NCBI GenBank assembly: GCA_964583795.1
Contig: CAZOWX010000005.1
Location: 1-64,000, forward strand
Direction of reading: 5' to 3'
Length of the DNA stretch: 64,000 nt
Origin: JBDTME01 sp964583795
Lineage (GTDB): Bacteria; Patescibacteriota; Microgenomatia; UBA1400; PJMF01
Of this stretch, positions 10,678 through 18,853 are shown one piece after another. The first letter of the stretch is position 1; every line of letters begins with the position of its first letter. The notes under the pieces are model-generated. The model made no database searches. It was given only the letters and a program-made list of their open reading frames with translations, and had not been told where the DNA came from. A program made the translations under genes and the position numbers.

Positions 10678-11757
10678 TCAAAAGGTCCCTACTGCTACTA
10701 AAGTGAGCGTTTCTGCATAATCATTTGCAGCTGGAGTAATATTTTTTATCTTTGCCTTAATTAGAGCTGAGCCTCGACCACCGGTAATTGGGGAAGAGCT
10801 CGAGTTAAACAACTCTTGAAACACCGTACTGATTTGACCCACAGTATCACTCGTCCCATTAAACGGTGATACTGGAGCGAATGGCCCACCACTTGTTTCA
10901 GCAACACTGCCTGAGCGAATCCCAAAACCTTCACTCAATGCACTAAGATCACCCGTCACTGAAGAAATCGTATGACTCACCGCTGTACTATACAAACCCG
11001 CACTGTCACCAAGAATAAACACTTGTCCTCCACCCGTAGCATTTGTTGATAAGTCAACCCAAATTCGCTCGGAAGCTGTTGTAACACTGCCTGGGGTCAG
11101 CGTCCCCAAAGAAAGACTATACGGCGCAGCTGACTCACTATCTGATGACGATACATCAATATCGAAACTGAGCGTTGAGTTCGCAGTGGCCACACTGGCC
11201 GTTGGTCCCCAAGGTCCTTCAGTATAATCACCTCTCTCAGCTTTAACCTTGAAATAGTACGTGGTACCTGGGTCCAATCCTATGACAAACTCACCTGACG
11301 CTCCCCCCCAATCCGCATACGCTTGCCAATCTTCTATTCCTAACGTTGCACCAACCGTGTTATCAGATTGAACATACTGTGTGGTAGAAAAATTGTCGTC
11401 GGAAATAGCAATGGCATACGTTGTGTTGGAAGGATTGCTGGCAGTATTGACTACAACGTTCAATTTATTGTAGTAATTGCTCGCATTCGTCACTGTTGGA
11501 GCTGTGGGAGTATTAGCAAACTGGGTATACAAAAGCCCAGGCCAGGCATTGAAGTTGGTCCCCGTTAAAGCTGTTGAGCTGGTTTCGCCCAACACATACT
11601 CACCTTTATAATTTCCAGATGCTCCAGTGGTTTCTCCCCCCGCACCAAAACCAAATCCGTCAAGTTTATAATTCGTACTGGCTGGAAGAGTCAACAACAT
11701 CAAACACACAGTTGTTGCAACTTTGTCTTTCAGCTGAAATAAAAGTTTTCGAAACAT
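10678..11757 (-). CDS. Secreted protein with fibronectin type III-like domain
   Basis: 359 residues. Start ATG at 11757 has a good Shine-Dalgarno (AAAAGGTG) and is preferred to the overlapping GTG two codons earlier. Signal peptide about 1-28. The N-terminal part is rich in Gly/Thr/Asn; the centre holds an FN3-like domain with GLDPGTTYYFKVKAERGDYTEGPWG; the C-terminal half is beta-rich with TERIWVDL-like strands and ends TLVAVGTF without a membrane anchor. It belongs to the minus-strand surface run. An extracellular structural role is likely. Confidence 0.7.
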   Translation of the reverse strand: MFRKLLFQLKDKVATTVCLMLLTLPASTNYKLDGFGFGAGGETTGASGNYKGEYVLGETSSTALTGTNFNAWPGLLYTQFANTPTAPTVTNASNYYNKLNVVVNTASNPSNTTYAIAISDDNFSTTQYVQSDNTVGATLGIEDWQAYADWGGASGEFVIGLDPGTTYYFKVKAERGDYTEGPWGPTASVATANSTLSFDIDVSSSDSESAAPYSLSLGTLTPGSVTTASERIWVDLSTNATGGGQVFILGDSAGLYSTAVSHTISSVTGDLSALSEGFGIRSGSVAETSGGPFAPVSPFNGTSDTVGQISTVFQELFNSSSSPITGGRGSALIKAKIKNITPAANDYAETLTLVAVGTF

Positions 11758-11864
11758 GTTCACCTTTTGACACGTATGCTAGATTGTCACAATCCAAATG
11801 TGACAAACTCTCAAGCTTGAAAAGCTTTTTTATGTTGTCTGAATTAATCAAGTATATATCAATA

Positions 11865-12506
11865 CTACTTCATCAACACAGATTCCAGAACTTGACCCAC
11901 TATTTCTTTTGCTTCATCTTTTGACCCTACAAAATCATGCAGTGAAACGACCAAAACCCCATCCTTACTGTCGACAAACGCAGTTGTCTCCTGAACTGCC
12001 TGAAAACTGAGTGTCTGATACTGTGCAGTTTGAATTTCTACAGGAGTGTATATATCTGCTTGCTTCTGTCGCAAAACCAATCCTGTATCATCGTGCAATG
12101 ATTTTCCCTGTGCATACTTTGTCCAAGAAACTGTTAACGCTCCTTTAGGGTGATACAGCGTACTGCGAACTACACACTTGGTTTCAGTTTCCTCTACTAT
12201 TGGACTGTATTGACCTTCAAATTGATAGGAAAAACAAGCAGTATCACCTTCTTTTTTCTGTTTAGAGTTACCACCAACTTCTCGCACTCTTGCAGAACCG
12301 ACATCTCTCAAGCGAGCTTGTGATACGTCACTGACTTCATGACCATACTGGGGTGAAGAAAAGAATACCCAAACTCGAACGACTCCTATAGCCAACACCA
12401 AAAGCAACAAACCAGCCAGCAAAACAACTCGTTTTTTGACTAGCGTTTGTTTTTTTCGCGTCGTCTTTGACGAAGCTGTGGTTTGTTCCTGTGCTTGCGG
12501 TACCAA
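11865..12506 (-). CDS. Single-pass membrane protein of unknown function, TTG start
   Basis: About 213 residues with a basic, Thr/Gln-rich N-terminus, one transmembrane helix (VVLLAGLLLLVLAIGVV) and an extracytoplasmic domain with two Cys (TACFSYQF and TKCVV) that could form a disulfide. The latter half (LHDFVGSKDEAKEIVGQVLESVLMK) recalls PsbP/lipoprotein-like sensor domains. The start is placed at TTG 12506 because a strong GGAGGAGGTG lies 5 nt upstream; an ATG at 12554 exists but lacks such a site. The gene overlaps the 3' end of the preceding gene by 67 bp, suggesting coupled translation. Confidence 0.65.
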   Translation of the reverse strand: MVPQAQEQTTASSKTTRKKQTLVKKRVVLLAGLLLLVLAIGVVRVWVFFSSPQYGHEVSDVSQARLRDVGSARVREVGGNSKQKKEGDTACFSYQFEGQYSPIVEETETKCVVRSTLYHPKGALTVSWTKYAQGKSLHDDTGLVLRQKQADIYTPVEIQTAQYQTLSFQAVQETTAFVDSKDGVLVVSLHDFVGSKDEAKEIVGQVLESVLMK

Positions 12507-13393
12507 AGCGCACCTCCTCCTGCTAGGATACAAAAAATACCAACCACTAACCATGGTGAAAGATAAAAATAACTTGTTTGATAGTTGTACTTCGCTTCAT
12601 AATCCGCAGTTGATCCAGTAATCTCCAAGGACAAAAATGAAACTGGAAAAACCCATCGCGAGCGATGAACAAAGACGGGAACTACTCGGCGCATACCGGG
12701 CAGGATTAAAACTGAGTCTTCATTTACAACAGCTTGAGCGACTACTCGACGGAACTGATCTCGAACTAATAATGTTCCCCGAGGAATAACATGGACGTTG
12801 CCTCTGTTTTCAAAGCTCAGATCAACCCGTTTGGGAAAATGCACAGAAACAGAACGCTGTGTTGGCTGTACACTGATCAAAGATAAATTTATCTGTTCTC
12901 CATCGACTTTTCGCACCAGCAAAAGTGAAGCCACTGCCGGTAAAACCTGATGATCAACTTTTGTGTCAGTTACTAACTTGCTCACAAGTGCAACATAATG
13001 TCCACCTGGAGAAAGAGAGGCTCGATTGTGAACTCGAAAACTTATCTTTTTGCTCGAATGCGGAGATATCGTTGCAAAGCTTTGATCAAACAGTACATAG
13101 TTAATCTCACCAACAGCCTCATTAAGCGAAGGATTAAAAAATGACAATGAACCAAGGTAATCAACAGCCGTATATGCTACGACTTCGAACTGGAACTGCA
13201 ACTCTTGATCAGTATTATTTTCGAGTGTGAAAGACCCTGACTGTTTGTCTGAACTTTTGTCGATAACGATCTCTTGATATGCTGGAGAAATAATGACATC
13301 TTGAGAATTTTGCGCCTGGACCTTTTGTACTTTCACACAAAATACGACAAGAGCCAAGGATAAGACAGATAGTCGTATTTGATACCACTGCAT
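12440..13393 (-). CDS. DUF916-like membrane-anchored surface protein
   Basis: 317 residues: signal peptide (about 1-27), an immunoglobulin-like domain with ISPAYQEIVIDKSSDKQSGSF and SPHSSKKISFRVHN, then a second domain with VHFPKRVDLSFENRGNVHVIPRG, a transmembrane helix (about 280-297) and a strongly basic tail RKHRNKPQLRQRRREKNKR. This architecture matches the DUF916/DUF3324-type proteins of Gram-positive WxL loci, which bind the wall and tether partners. It is a paralogue of the gene just upstream (same order, same GNVH motif). Family assignment is by architecture, not by a search. Confidence 0.65.
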   Translation of the reverse strand: MQWYQIRLSVLSLALVVFCVKVQKVQAQNSQDVIISPAYQEIVIDKSSDKQSGSFTLENNTDQELQFQFEVVAYTAVDYLGSLSFFNPSLNEAVGEINYVLFDQSFATISPHSSKKISFRVHNRASLSPGGHYVALVSKLVTDTKVDHQVLPAVASLLLVRKVDGEQINLSLISVQPTQRSVSVHFPKRVDLSFENRGNVHVIPRGTLLVRDQFRRVVAQAVVNEDSVLILPGMRRVVPVFVHRSRWVFPVSFLSLEITGSTADYEAKYNYQTSYFYLSPWLVVGIFCILAGGGALWYRKHRNKPQLRQRRREKNKR

Positions 13394-13450
13394 AAAAGTA
13401 TCATCACATAGCAGATTACCCAGTACAAGACCAAAGCCAAGAAAATCAAA

Positions 13451-14545
13451 TTATTTTGTTCGTTTGCGTTTTCGTTTCAACAATAAAAATATCGGCATAA
13501 ACAACCCCAACAGCGCTAATAACACAATCACAGCAATCACTCCTAAGATTTTCCAAGGAATAACCCAAAAACTCACAACTGCCTCGGTTGGGACATCTCG
13601 CTCACCGTCGTCGTAAATAAAAATCAAATGAGCGTTATATTTTCCAAAACGAAACTTATCCGCCTGAGAAAAGTCCCATTTTACCTTCTTCTTCGGCTTT
13701 CCTTGTTCATCTTTTACAAGACTCCCATCAATACTTTCTGCTTCATAACGAGGAAAACCATCATTCCAATCAAGGTGATAGGTTCTCACCGAGTTTGGCA
13801 AAACAACTCCCAGTGTTCTATTCAACTCAATCATTCCCGCATCTCTTTTCTTGGCATCATCAATAAAAATGTTCCCAACAGGAGCTAAGTGCACATTTCC
13901 AGTGTTTTTTATTTCAATAGAAAATTCCGCTGGCAGATACTCATACACTTTTTTTGAAGTTGAAAAAGAAACCAGCTGTAGCTCTTGCTTTTCATATGGG
14001 ACAATCACTTTTGTTAGTAAAAGCACTGCGGGCGCTCCAATCACGGTTGATTCACCCTCAGTGGCATGTGTCGCACTGGCTCGCCGAATCACGATTGCAT
14101 AGTAGTACGATAAACCAGCAGAATCTGGAGGTGAAAAATCAACGTTGAGCGTTTGCCACTTCTGCGGTTCGAGCGAGAATTGCGAGGGGGTAATCTTGAG
14201 CCAATGTTGAGCCTCATCACCCGCAGCAAACTCACTTAAAGCAGGAGAACTGCCATTGGCCTGTGCAGTAAAGGTCATCAAGTGGATTTCAAGAAGCTCC
14301 GTTTCATCACCAGCATTGAGAACCTTCAGAGAAGTTTGCCCAGACTCTCCTGGTTTCGTATCCAAAAATAATGAAGGTGGAGAGACTGTTAACCGAATCG
14401 GGGAAGCCGGAGCAAGAACGGTTGGAGTCGGAGAGGGGATTACTTGCGCACTATTACTCGCGTCTGATACGGCTAACACTTGAGCAATACTCTGCAGAAT
14501 CAAAATACTCAGCAAACACACAATAGTAAATCGTTTCGCCATCAT
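13451..14545 (-). CDS. DUF916-like membrane-anchored surface protein (paralogue)
   Basis: 364 residues: signal peptide, a Pro/Thr linker, an Ig-like domain with LTVSPPSLFLDTKPGESGQ, a second domain with FSIEIKNTGNVHLAPVGNIFI, a C-terminal transmembrane helix (about 333-355) and the basic tail KRKRKRTK. It is the first gene of the minus-strand surface run and pairs with its neighbour, 57 bp downstream. The two consecutive ATGs at 14545 and 14542 are equivalent candidates for the start. The pair could present or stabilise the large secreted proteins encoded downstream; that is inference from gene order. Confidence 0.65.
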   Translation of the reverse strand: MMAKRFTIVCLLSILILQSIAQVLAVSDASNSAQVIPSPTPTVLAPASPIRLTVSPPSLFLDTKPGESGQTSLKVLNAGDETELLEIHLMTFTAQANGSSPALSEFAAGDEAQHWLKITPSQFSLEPQKWQTLNVDFSPPDSAGLSYYYAIVIRRASATHATEGESTVIGAPAVLLLTKVIVPYEKQELQLVSFSTSKKVYEYLPAEFSIEIKNTGNVHLAPVGNIFIDDAKKRDAGMIELNRTLGVVLPNSVRTYHLDWNDGFPRYEAESIDGSLVKDEQGKPKKKVKWDFSQADKFRFGKYNAHLIFIYDDGERDVPTEAVVSFWVIPWKILGVIAVIVLLALLGLFMPIFLLLKRKRKRTK

Positions 14546-14710
14546 TGAGCCCGCTACTTTCTTGATTTCCTACAACTTGCTGTATCATCTGCGTCTATGT
14601 TACTTCACAACAAGTCCATTATGACAGATATATGCCAAACCGATCATTTCGTCAAGGAGAATCCGAAATGCATCGTTGATCTGAGCAGTTTTTTGATATT
14701 GATGGGGCAT

Positions 14711-14744
14711 AAAAAAACAACACCGTTTTGCGGTGTTGTTTTTT
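14711..14744 (-). terminator. Rho-independent terminator
   Basis: CAACACCG (14718-14725), a 5-nt loop and CGGTGTTG (14731-14738) form an 8-bp stem flanked by A and T runs on both sides, so it can terminate both strands. It lies just downstream of the minus-strand gene ending at 14763 and separates it from the surface-protein run. Confidence 0.85.
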
Positions 14745-14762
14745 ATAAGCAAAAAAAGCTTT

Positions 14763-15242
14763 TTACTCTTCCATCATTGGTCCATGACCACCACCATAAC
14801 GACCCATTCCACCCATCAGGTAGCGCAAATCAATTCCATTCTCTTGAGCCCACCGTACCAGTTCTTGGCGGTGTTGCTCGCGAGTGGCTTGACGCTCCTC
14901 TCGAGTTTGATCATCAAACTCGCTCGCATCAGGTCGATTCGCTGCTAACTGCGCGCGTTTAGCAAGAATAGCTTGCTTTTGGGCTTCAGTCAGCTTGCCA
15001 TCAGTAACGTCTTGAGTGAGACGCTCTTCGAACCGAGACTCAGCTTGCTCTCGCAGCTGTGAGCGGTGCTCATCAAACACAGCTTGGACGTCAGCTTGAT
15101 TGAGTCCAAATTTTTGTGAAATTGTTTGGACCAAGCTTTGCGATGGGTTGATCATCGTCTTGGCTGACACTTCTCCATGATTTAGTAATAATGCGGCACC
15201 CAACACAATTGCCGCGATGGGTACAAATACAGCTTTTTTCAT
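14763..15242 (-). CDS. Small secreted helical protein, Spy/DUF2680-like
   Basis: 159 residues from the ATG at 15242, chosen for the Shine-Dalgarno AAAGGAGAT 7 nt upstream; in-frame codons further upstream lack one. Signal peptide about 1-27 (VSAKT). The mature part is charged and helical: LTQDVTDGKLTEAQKQAILAKR is the pattern seen in DUF2680 and Spy/CpxP-like proteins, followed by an R/Q/E-rich helix and a Gly/Met/His-rich tail MGGMGRYGGGHGPMMEE that could bind metal. Likely an extracytoplasmic chaperone-like or metal-linked protein; uncertain. Confidence 0.7.
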   Translation of the reverse strand: MKKAVFVPIAAIVLGAALLLNHGEVSAKTMINPSQSLVQTISQKFGLNQADVQAVFDEHRSQLREQAESRFEERLTQDVTDGKLTEAQKQAILAKRAQLAANRPDASEFDDQTREERQATREQHRQELVRWAQENGIDLRYLMGGMGRYGGGHGPMMEE

Positions 15243-15312
15243 AACTGTATCTCCTTTCATGCTGAAACTATACAAAGACAATCTGAAAGCGAGCTTAATG
15301 GGGGAACAGTCA

Positions 15313-15354
15313 GGTGTCGGGTGTCGGGTATCAGGTGTCAGGTTTCGAGTTTCA
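15313..15354 (+). repeat. Degenerate 7-bp tandem repeat
   Basis: Six consecutive 7-bp units match the pattern RGTNTCR: GGTGTCG, GGTGTCG, GGTATCA, GGTGTCA, GGTTTCG, AGTTTCA. The array lies upstream of the Spy-like gene (start 15242) and downstream of the cyclase-homology gene (stop 15472). Heptanucleotide tandem repeats of this flavour are known from cyanobacterial intergenic regions. Confidence 0.75.
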
Positions 15355-15471
15355 GATTCAACATCGACATAGTTGCCGTCGAAGAACTATCTTACATTTG
15401 GAAGTGGAAGCTAACTCGTTAATTTCTTTGAGCAACTTTTGTAGTGAGGACATATACTAATACGCGCAAGT

Positions 15472-16674
15472 TTATAGATACTTTCCTCTGATCTCAACAT
15501 TTGAGATGGTGAATGAAAATGGTTCAGTGTGGACATCATCGACTCGCACCGATTGTTCGACAAAAATTTTGCGCTGTACTCCACTGTCCTCGGCCAACTT
15601 CGAAGCAACGTTCACGGGACCCCCTGCGATCTCAAACCCTTCTTTCATCGGAAATAGCAACACATCTCCAAAGGTTATGCCGATGTTAGCGATAAACTCG
15701 TTATGCTCGAGTTTTTCAAAAACTGCTTTAGCAAAAGTTATGGCAGCCTTTGGATCATCACTCACAAAGATGGCCAAATTGCCATTTGACTTCACTTTAG
15801 TGAGTTCGGGAAAAGTACTATGCACCTGATTTACATATGCATTTGCCACAATATAGCTGGTTAACTCTTCCAAAAGTTGCTCTTGCCGTTGATGATAGAC
15901 CCTCATCAAGACCACAGCTTTGCGTTGTAAAAATTTGGGCATATGAGCTTGTCTCTCTTCTTTTGAAAGCTGATCATAACGACAAAGAAATTGGTAAAAC
16001 TCATCATTAAATGGATAGGGATAACTGCCATCTGTTTTTTTTCTTACTAGCGGTGATTGTGAAGCATAATCCAGTACATACGCATTTGGATACTCACTGT
16101 GCTCTTTTACGTATTTGAGGTATTCGCGGGCCAAATATTTCCCAACATCCTTTGTCAGTGCAATTTCGCCCCCAGCCGTATGGTTTTCAGCTAACTCTTC
16201 CAGATTCTCAGCTTCTTCTCCGTAGAGTCCTCCGCCAATTTCTAAAAACGTCCCTCGATGCACTCCCATTCCAACCTGAACGGTCAGCTGCTTTATTTCC
16301 CTCTGGGCAGCAATCATTGCTTCAATCACTTCCTGAGTCGATATGGACTCGTCATAGAACATTTGGGTGTTATCAGCTACCCACAACCCAATTCCACGAC
16401 CACCAATTGCTGTGCCATACGCATGGATCACTTCTTTTGGTTGACTGATCAGTTGCATGACATCCAACAGTTCAAGTTGTGCTGACAGCTTGCTGAGACC
16501 GGCAGAGTCCGAAGAAACAACCGTGCCTTTTTTTTCGTATGGACTGAGCAACTCGAGATGTTTTTTGCCACTTTTATCACTCGTATTCCAAAGCAAAATA
16601 AGCTCTAAGGGAATCGCTCCCGCTATATCTTGTGAAAGATCTGCCAAAACTGGGGTGATTGGTGTGTTTGCCAT
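15472..16674 (-). CDS. Tandem class III nucleotidyl cyclase-homology protein
   Basis: 400 residues, no membrane segment. Two cyclase-homology domains are visible. The first (about 48-200) has GTVVSSDSAGLSKLS, matching the metal-binding strand of class III cyclases, and VGMGVHRGTFLEIGGGLYGEEAENL, matching the G-hGeV-GxxxyG-NxA segment. The second (about 250-400) has KSNGNLAIFV, NIGITFGDVLLFPM and AGGPVNVASKLAEDSG. The second domain lacks an obvious first metal Asp, so at most one composite active site is expected, or the protein is a regulatory homologue. TATAAT ends 8 nt before the ATG and there is no Shine-Dalgarno, which predicts a leaderless transcript. Cyclase activity is unproven. Confidence 0.7.
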   Translation of the reverse strand: MANTPITPVLADLSQDIAGAIPLELILLWNTSDKSGKKHLELLSPYEKKGTVVSSDSAGLSKLSAQLELLDVMQLISQPKEVIHAYGTAIGGRGIGLWVADNTQMFYDESISTQEVIEAMIAAQREIKQLTVQVGMGVHRGTFLEIGGGLYGEEAENLEELAENHTAGGEIALTKDVGKYLAREYLKYVKEHSEYPNAYVLDYASQSPLVRKKTDGSYPYPFNDEFYQFLCRYDQLSKEERQAHMPKFLQRKAVVLMRVYHQRQEQLLEELTSYIVANAYVNQVHSTFPELTKVKSNGNLAIFVSDDPKAAITFAKAVFEKLEHNEFIANIGITFGDVLLFPMKEGFEIAGGPVNVASKLAEDSGVQRKIFVEQSVRVDDVHTEPFSFTISNVEIRGKYL

Positions 16675-16763
16675 AGAAATCTATTATACTGCTCATAAAG
16701 TGCTTCACACTTTCGAATTTCACTTGATTGTTCTATACTGGGACCTATAGAGAAAGGTATTTT

Positions 16764-17153
16764 ATGACAGGATTCGTCGGCCATATTGAAGAACTCACTC
16801 AAAACAACACGGCGTTTCGCCAAGTGATCTTCACTGCCAAACATTCGCAACTGGTGCTGATGCATTTGAACCCTAACGAAGATATTGGTCTAGAAATGCA
16901 CGACAGTGTTGATCAGTTTTTCCGCGTTGAAAGTGGTAGCGGTAAAGTGATCATGAATGGCGAAGAACACTTGATTAGTGATGGTGATGCGATCATCGTT
17001 CCAGCAGGAACACAGCACAACATCATCAACACATCTTCTGAGCAACCACTCAAACTCTACACCATTTATAGTCCACCCAATCACCGTGATGGTGTGGTCC
17101 ATCAAACGAAACATGACGCTGAAATGGACGAAACTGATGTTCCAGAAGCATAG
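16764..17153 (+). CDS. Cupin-domain protein
   Basis: 129 residues, a single small cupin barrel. GLEMHDSVDQFFRVESGSG is cupin motif 1 with its metal-binding His and Gln/Glu, and VPAGTQHNIIN is motif 2 with the last His. ATG 16764 has AGAAAGG 7 nt upstream; a TATACT at about 16733 gives a short leader. A C-terminal acidic tail with HQTKHDAEMDE follows the barrel. Probably a metal-dependent mannose-6-phosphate-isomerase-like or sensor cupin; the substrate is not evident. The next gene starts 25 bp downstream. Confidence 0.8.
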   Translation: MTGFVGHIEELTQNNTAFRQVIFTAKHSQLVLMHLNPNEDIGLEMHDSVDQFFRVESGSGKVIMNGEEHLISDGDAIIVPAGTQHNIINTSSEQPLKLYTIYSPPNHRDGVVHQTKHDAEMDETDVPEA

Positions 17154-17178
17154 TATATAAATAGTATATTTAAACAAT

Positions 17179-17463
17179 ATGACTGACTCATCAACGCAGC
17201 AGGATTTCTCGGCAACACCAAGTGGCAGCTTTCAAGTGCCAAGCGCTATTAACGATGATGCACACAACTCTTCGCCTCTCTCCCCTGACGAAATCAGCGA
17301 AAGCGAAGTCAGTGGGAGCACCCCTGATCCAGAATCAGATGACAACATGTTGGAAAACGAACACGAAGTGGGACTCTACACTGACGCCACGGATGACGAT
17401 GCTCCAGAATTGAATATCGCTGAACAAATCGAAAAAGCTGAGCAGGCTCATCGCGAAAGCTGA
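17179..17463 (+). CDS. Small highly acidic protein
   Basis: 94 residues, very rich in Asp, Glu, Ser and Pro, with essentially no hydrophobic core, so probably disordered except for a short C-terminal helix IAEQIEKAEQAHRES. TATATT ends 8 nt before the ATG. It follows the cupin gene by 25 bp and converges with purA, whose stop is 2 bp away. I do not recognise a family. Confidence 0.6.
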   Translation: MTDSSTQQDFSATPSGSFQVPSAINDDAHNSSPLSPDEISESEVSGSTPDPESDDNMLENEHEVGLYTDATDDDAPELNIAEQIEKAEQAHRES

Positions 17464-17465
17464 CC

Positions 17466-18818
17466 CTACAACCGGATACTCTGATTGCGCTTTGGACCAG
17501 TCGTAATCATAATGATCTTAGTTCCTAACTCTTTTTCCACAAATTTTAGAAATGTCTTAGCCGTCGTTGGAATTTCTTTGTAACTTTTGGCTGCTTGAAT
17601 CTTTCTCTGATCCCACGGTTTAAACTCTTTATACACCGGTTTCACTTTAAACAGGAACTCTTGATCTGGTCGATAGCTCACTTTTTTGCCTCGTATGGTA
17701 TACCCCACGCATACTTTGATTGGAGTGTCCGCATATGAAATATCCATGTGAGTGAGCACATGGGCGTTCACTTTTCCAACTTTGGCATAATAACGAAGCG
17801 CCTCCAAATCAAGATAGGCAATGTCTCGCGGGCGTTTCGTCGTGGCGCCATACTCATTGGCATCTTCGCGAATCCGATTGGCTAACTTGCCACTCATCAT
17901 CGTCGGGATCTGGCGTGTTCCCACACTACTCATATAGGTAGCTTTGATCACCGCCGCGCGCACTTTGATCAGATCGGAATCGATGATGCCTTCAGTTGCT
18001 GATTGAATTCCATCAAACGTTGTTGTGGAGGCAGTCACGTCTGGATAGACTCCCCATCGATAATCAAGCCCAATTGCTTGTGCCTTCTCGAATACAAAAC
18101 TACACTTGGGATCATTCCAGGTTTTTTGGATAAAATCAGACATGTTGGCAATCACACTTGCCAACTCTTCACTCTGCTTCATGAGTCGTTTGACGAAAAC
18201 AGCGAGCGACCCGACCGGCTCCCCCTCAACATTTGCCAATCGCGCTACGTTGACTTGCGCTAGTTTTTGGCCCAAACCGCTGATGAGCGCATCGTAGAGT
18301 TTGTAATGTTGTTCGATTTTGGTTGAGTTAAATGGTTTTAAATCACGCACTCGCAGTGGGTGTCGAAGTAAAACGTCAGCATACGCGGGAGCAATTCCGC
18401 GCCCAGTAGACCCTTTCCCTCCATCTTGCCAACTTTTGAGCACGTTTTCAAAAGCTCGGTGAGTATCAAGCGATAAAATGGCCATCTCATCAAGATAGAT
18501 TTTGGCCAACTCAACCTCTTTACTAAATTTTTTTACATCACTCAGCTCAGTTACCAAATCACCGGGATGAATCACCATTTCTTTGCCCAAAACTACCACA
18601 GCCTCTTTACAAAAAATTCCTGATGGCAGCTGATGTAGCGCTATCGTTCCTGATAGAAGTGAGACTGTGTGCCCTGCATTGGCCCCTCCATTATCCCGAT
18701 ACACCACCACTGGTCCTTTTTTTGCCAACTTCGTGACATACTCATCAACAATCCGACCTTTCCCCTCATCACCAAAAGCTCCACCACAAAAGCCGTACGC
18801 ATTGGGTTTTATTTTCAT
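17466..18818 (-). CDS. purA: Adenylosuccinate synthetase (divergent)
   Basis: 450 residues, slightly longer than the usual 430. Joins IMP and aspartate with GTP to give adenylosuccinate, the first committed AMP step. Visible motifs: GDEGKG (residues 16-21) with catalytic Asp17, NGGANAGHT with His50, STGRGIAPAYAD for IMP binding, and a C-terminal GPKRNQSI. Divergences: the canonical Q-W before GDEGKG is A-F, and the Lys after it is Arg. The Shine-Dalgarno AAAGGAG lies 6 nt before the ATG. It follows purB by 35 bp, so the two form a unit that completes AMP synthesis from IMP. No other purine genes are in the window. Confidence 0.88.
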   Translation of the reverse strand: MKIKPNAYGFCGGAFGDEGKGRIVDEYVTKLAKKGPVVVYRDNGGANAGHTVSLLSGTIALHQLPSGIFCKEAVVVLGKEMVIHPGDLVTELSDVKKFSKEVELAKIYLDEMAILSLDTHRAFENVLKSWQDGGKGSTGRGIAPAYADVLLRHPLRVRDLKPFNSTKIEQHYKLYDALISGLGQKLAQVNVARLANVEGEPVGSLAVFVKRLMKQSEELASVIANMSDFIQKTWNDPKCSFVFEKAQAIGLDYRWGVYPDVTASTTTFDGIQSATEGIIDSDLIKVRAAVIKATYMSSVGTRQIPTMMSGKLANRIREDANEYGATTKRPRDIAYLDLEALRYYAKVGKVNAHVLTHMDISYADTPIKVCVGYTIRGKKVSYRPDQEFLFKVKPVYKEFKPWDQRKIQAAKSYKEIPTTAKTFLKFVEKELGTKIIMITTGPKRNQSIRL

Positions 18819-18853
18819 ACTGCTCCTTTTTTTCTACTTTGTTTTTTATCTTG

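Noticed and set aside
14597..14962. 121-codon open frame on the plus strand opposite the Spy-like gene
   Set aside because: It runs through an intrinsic terminator and the antisense of a clear signal-peptide protein; no promoter or ribosome site.
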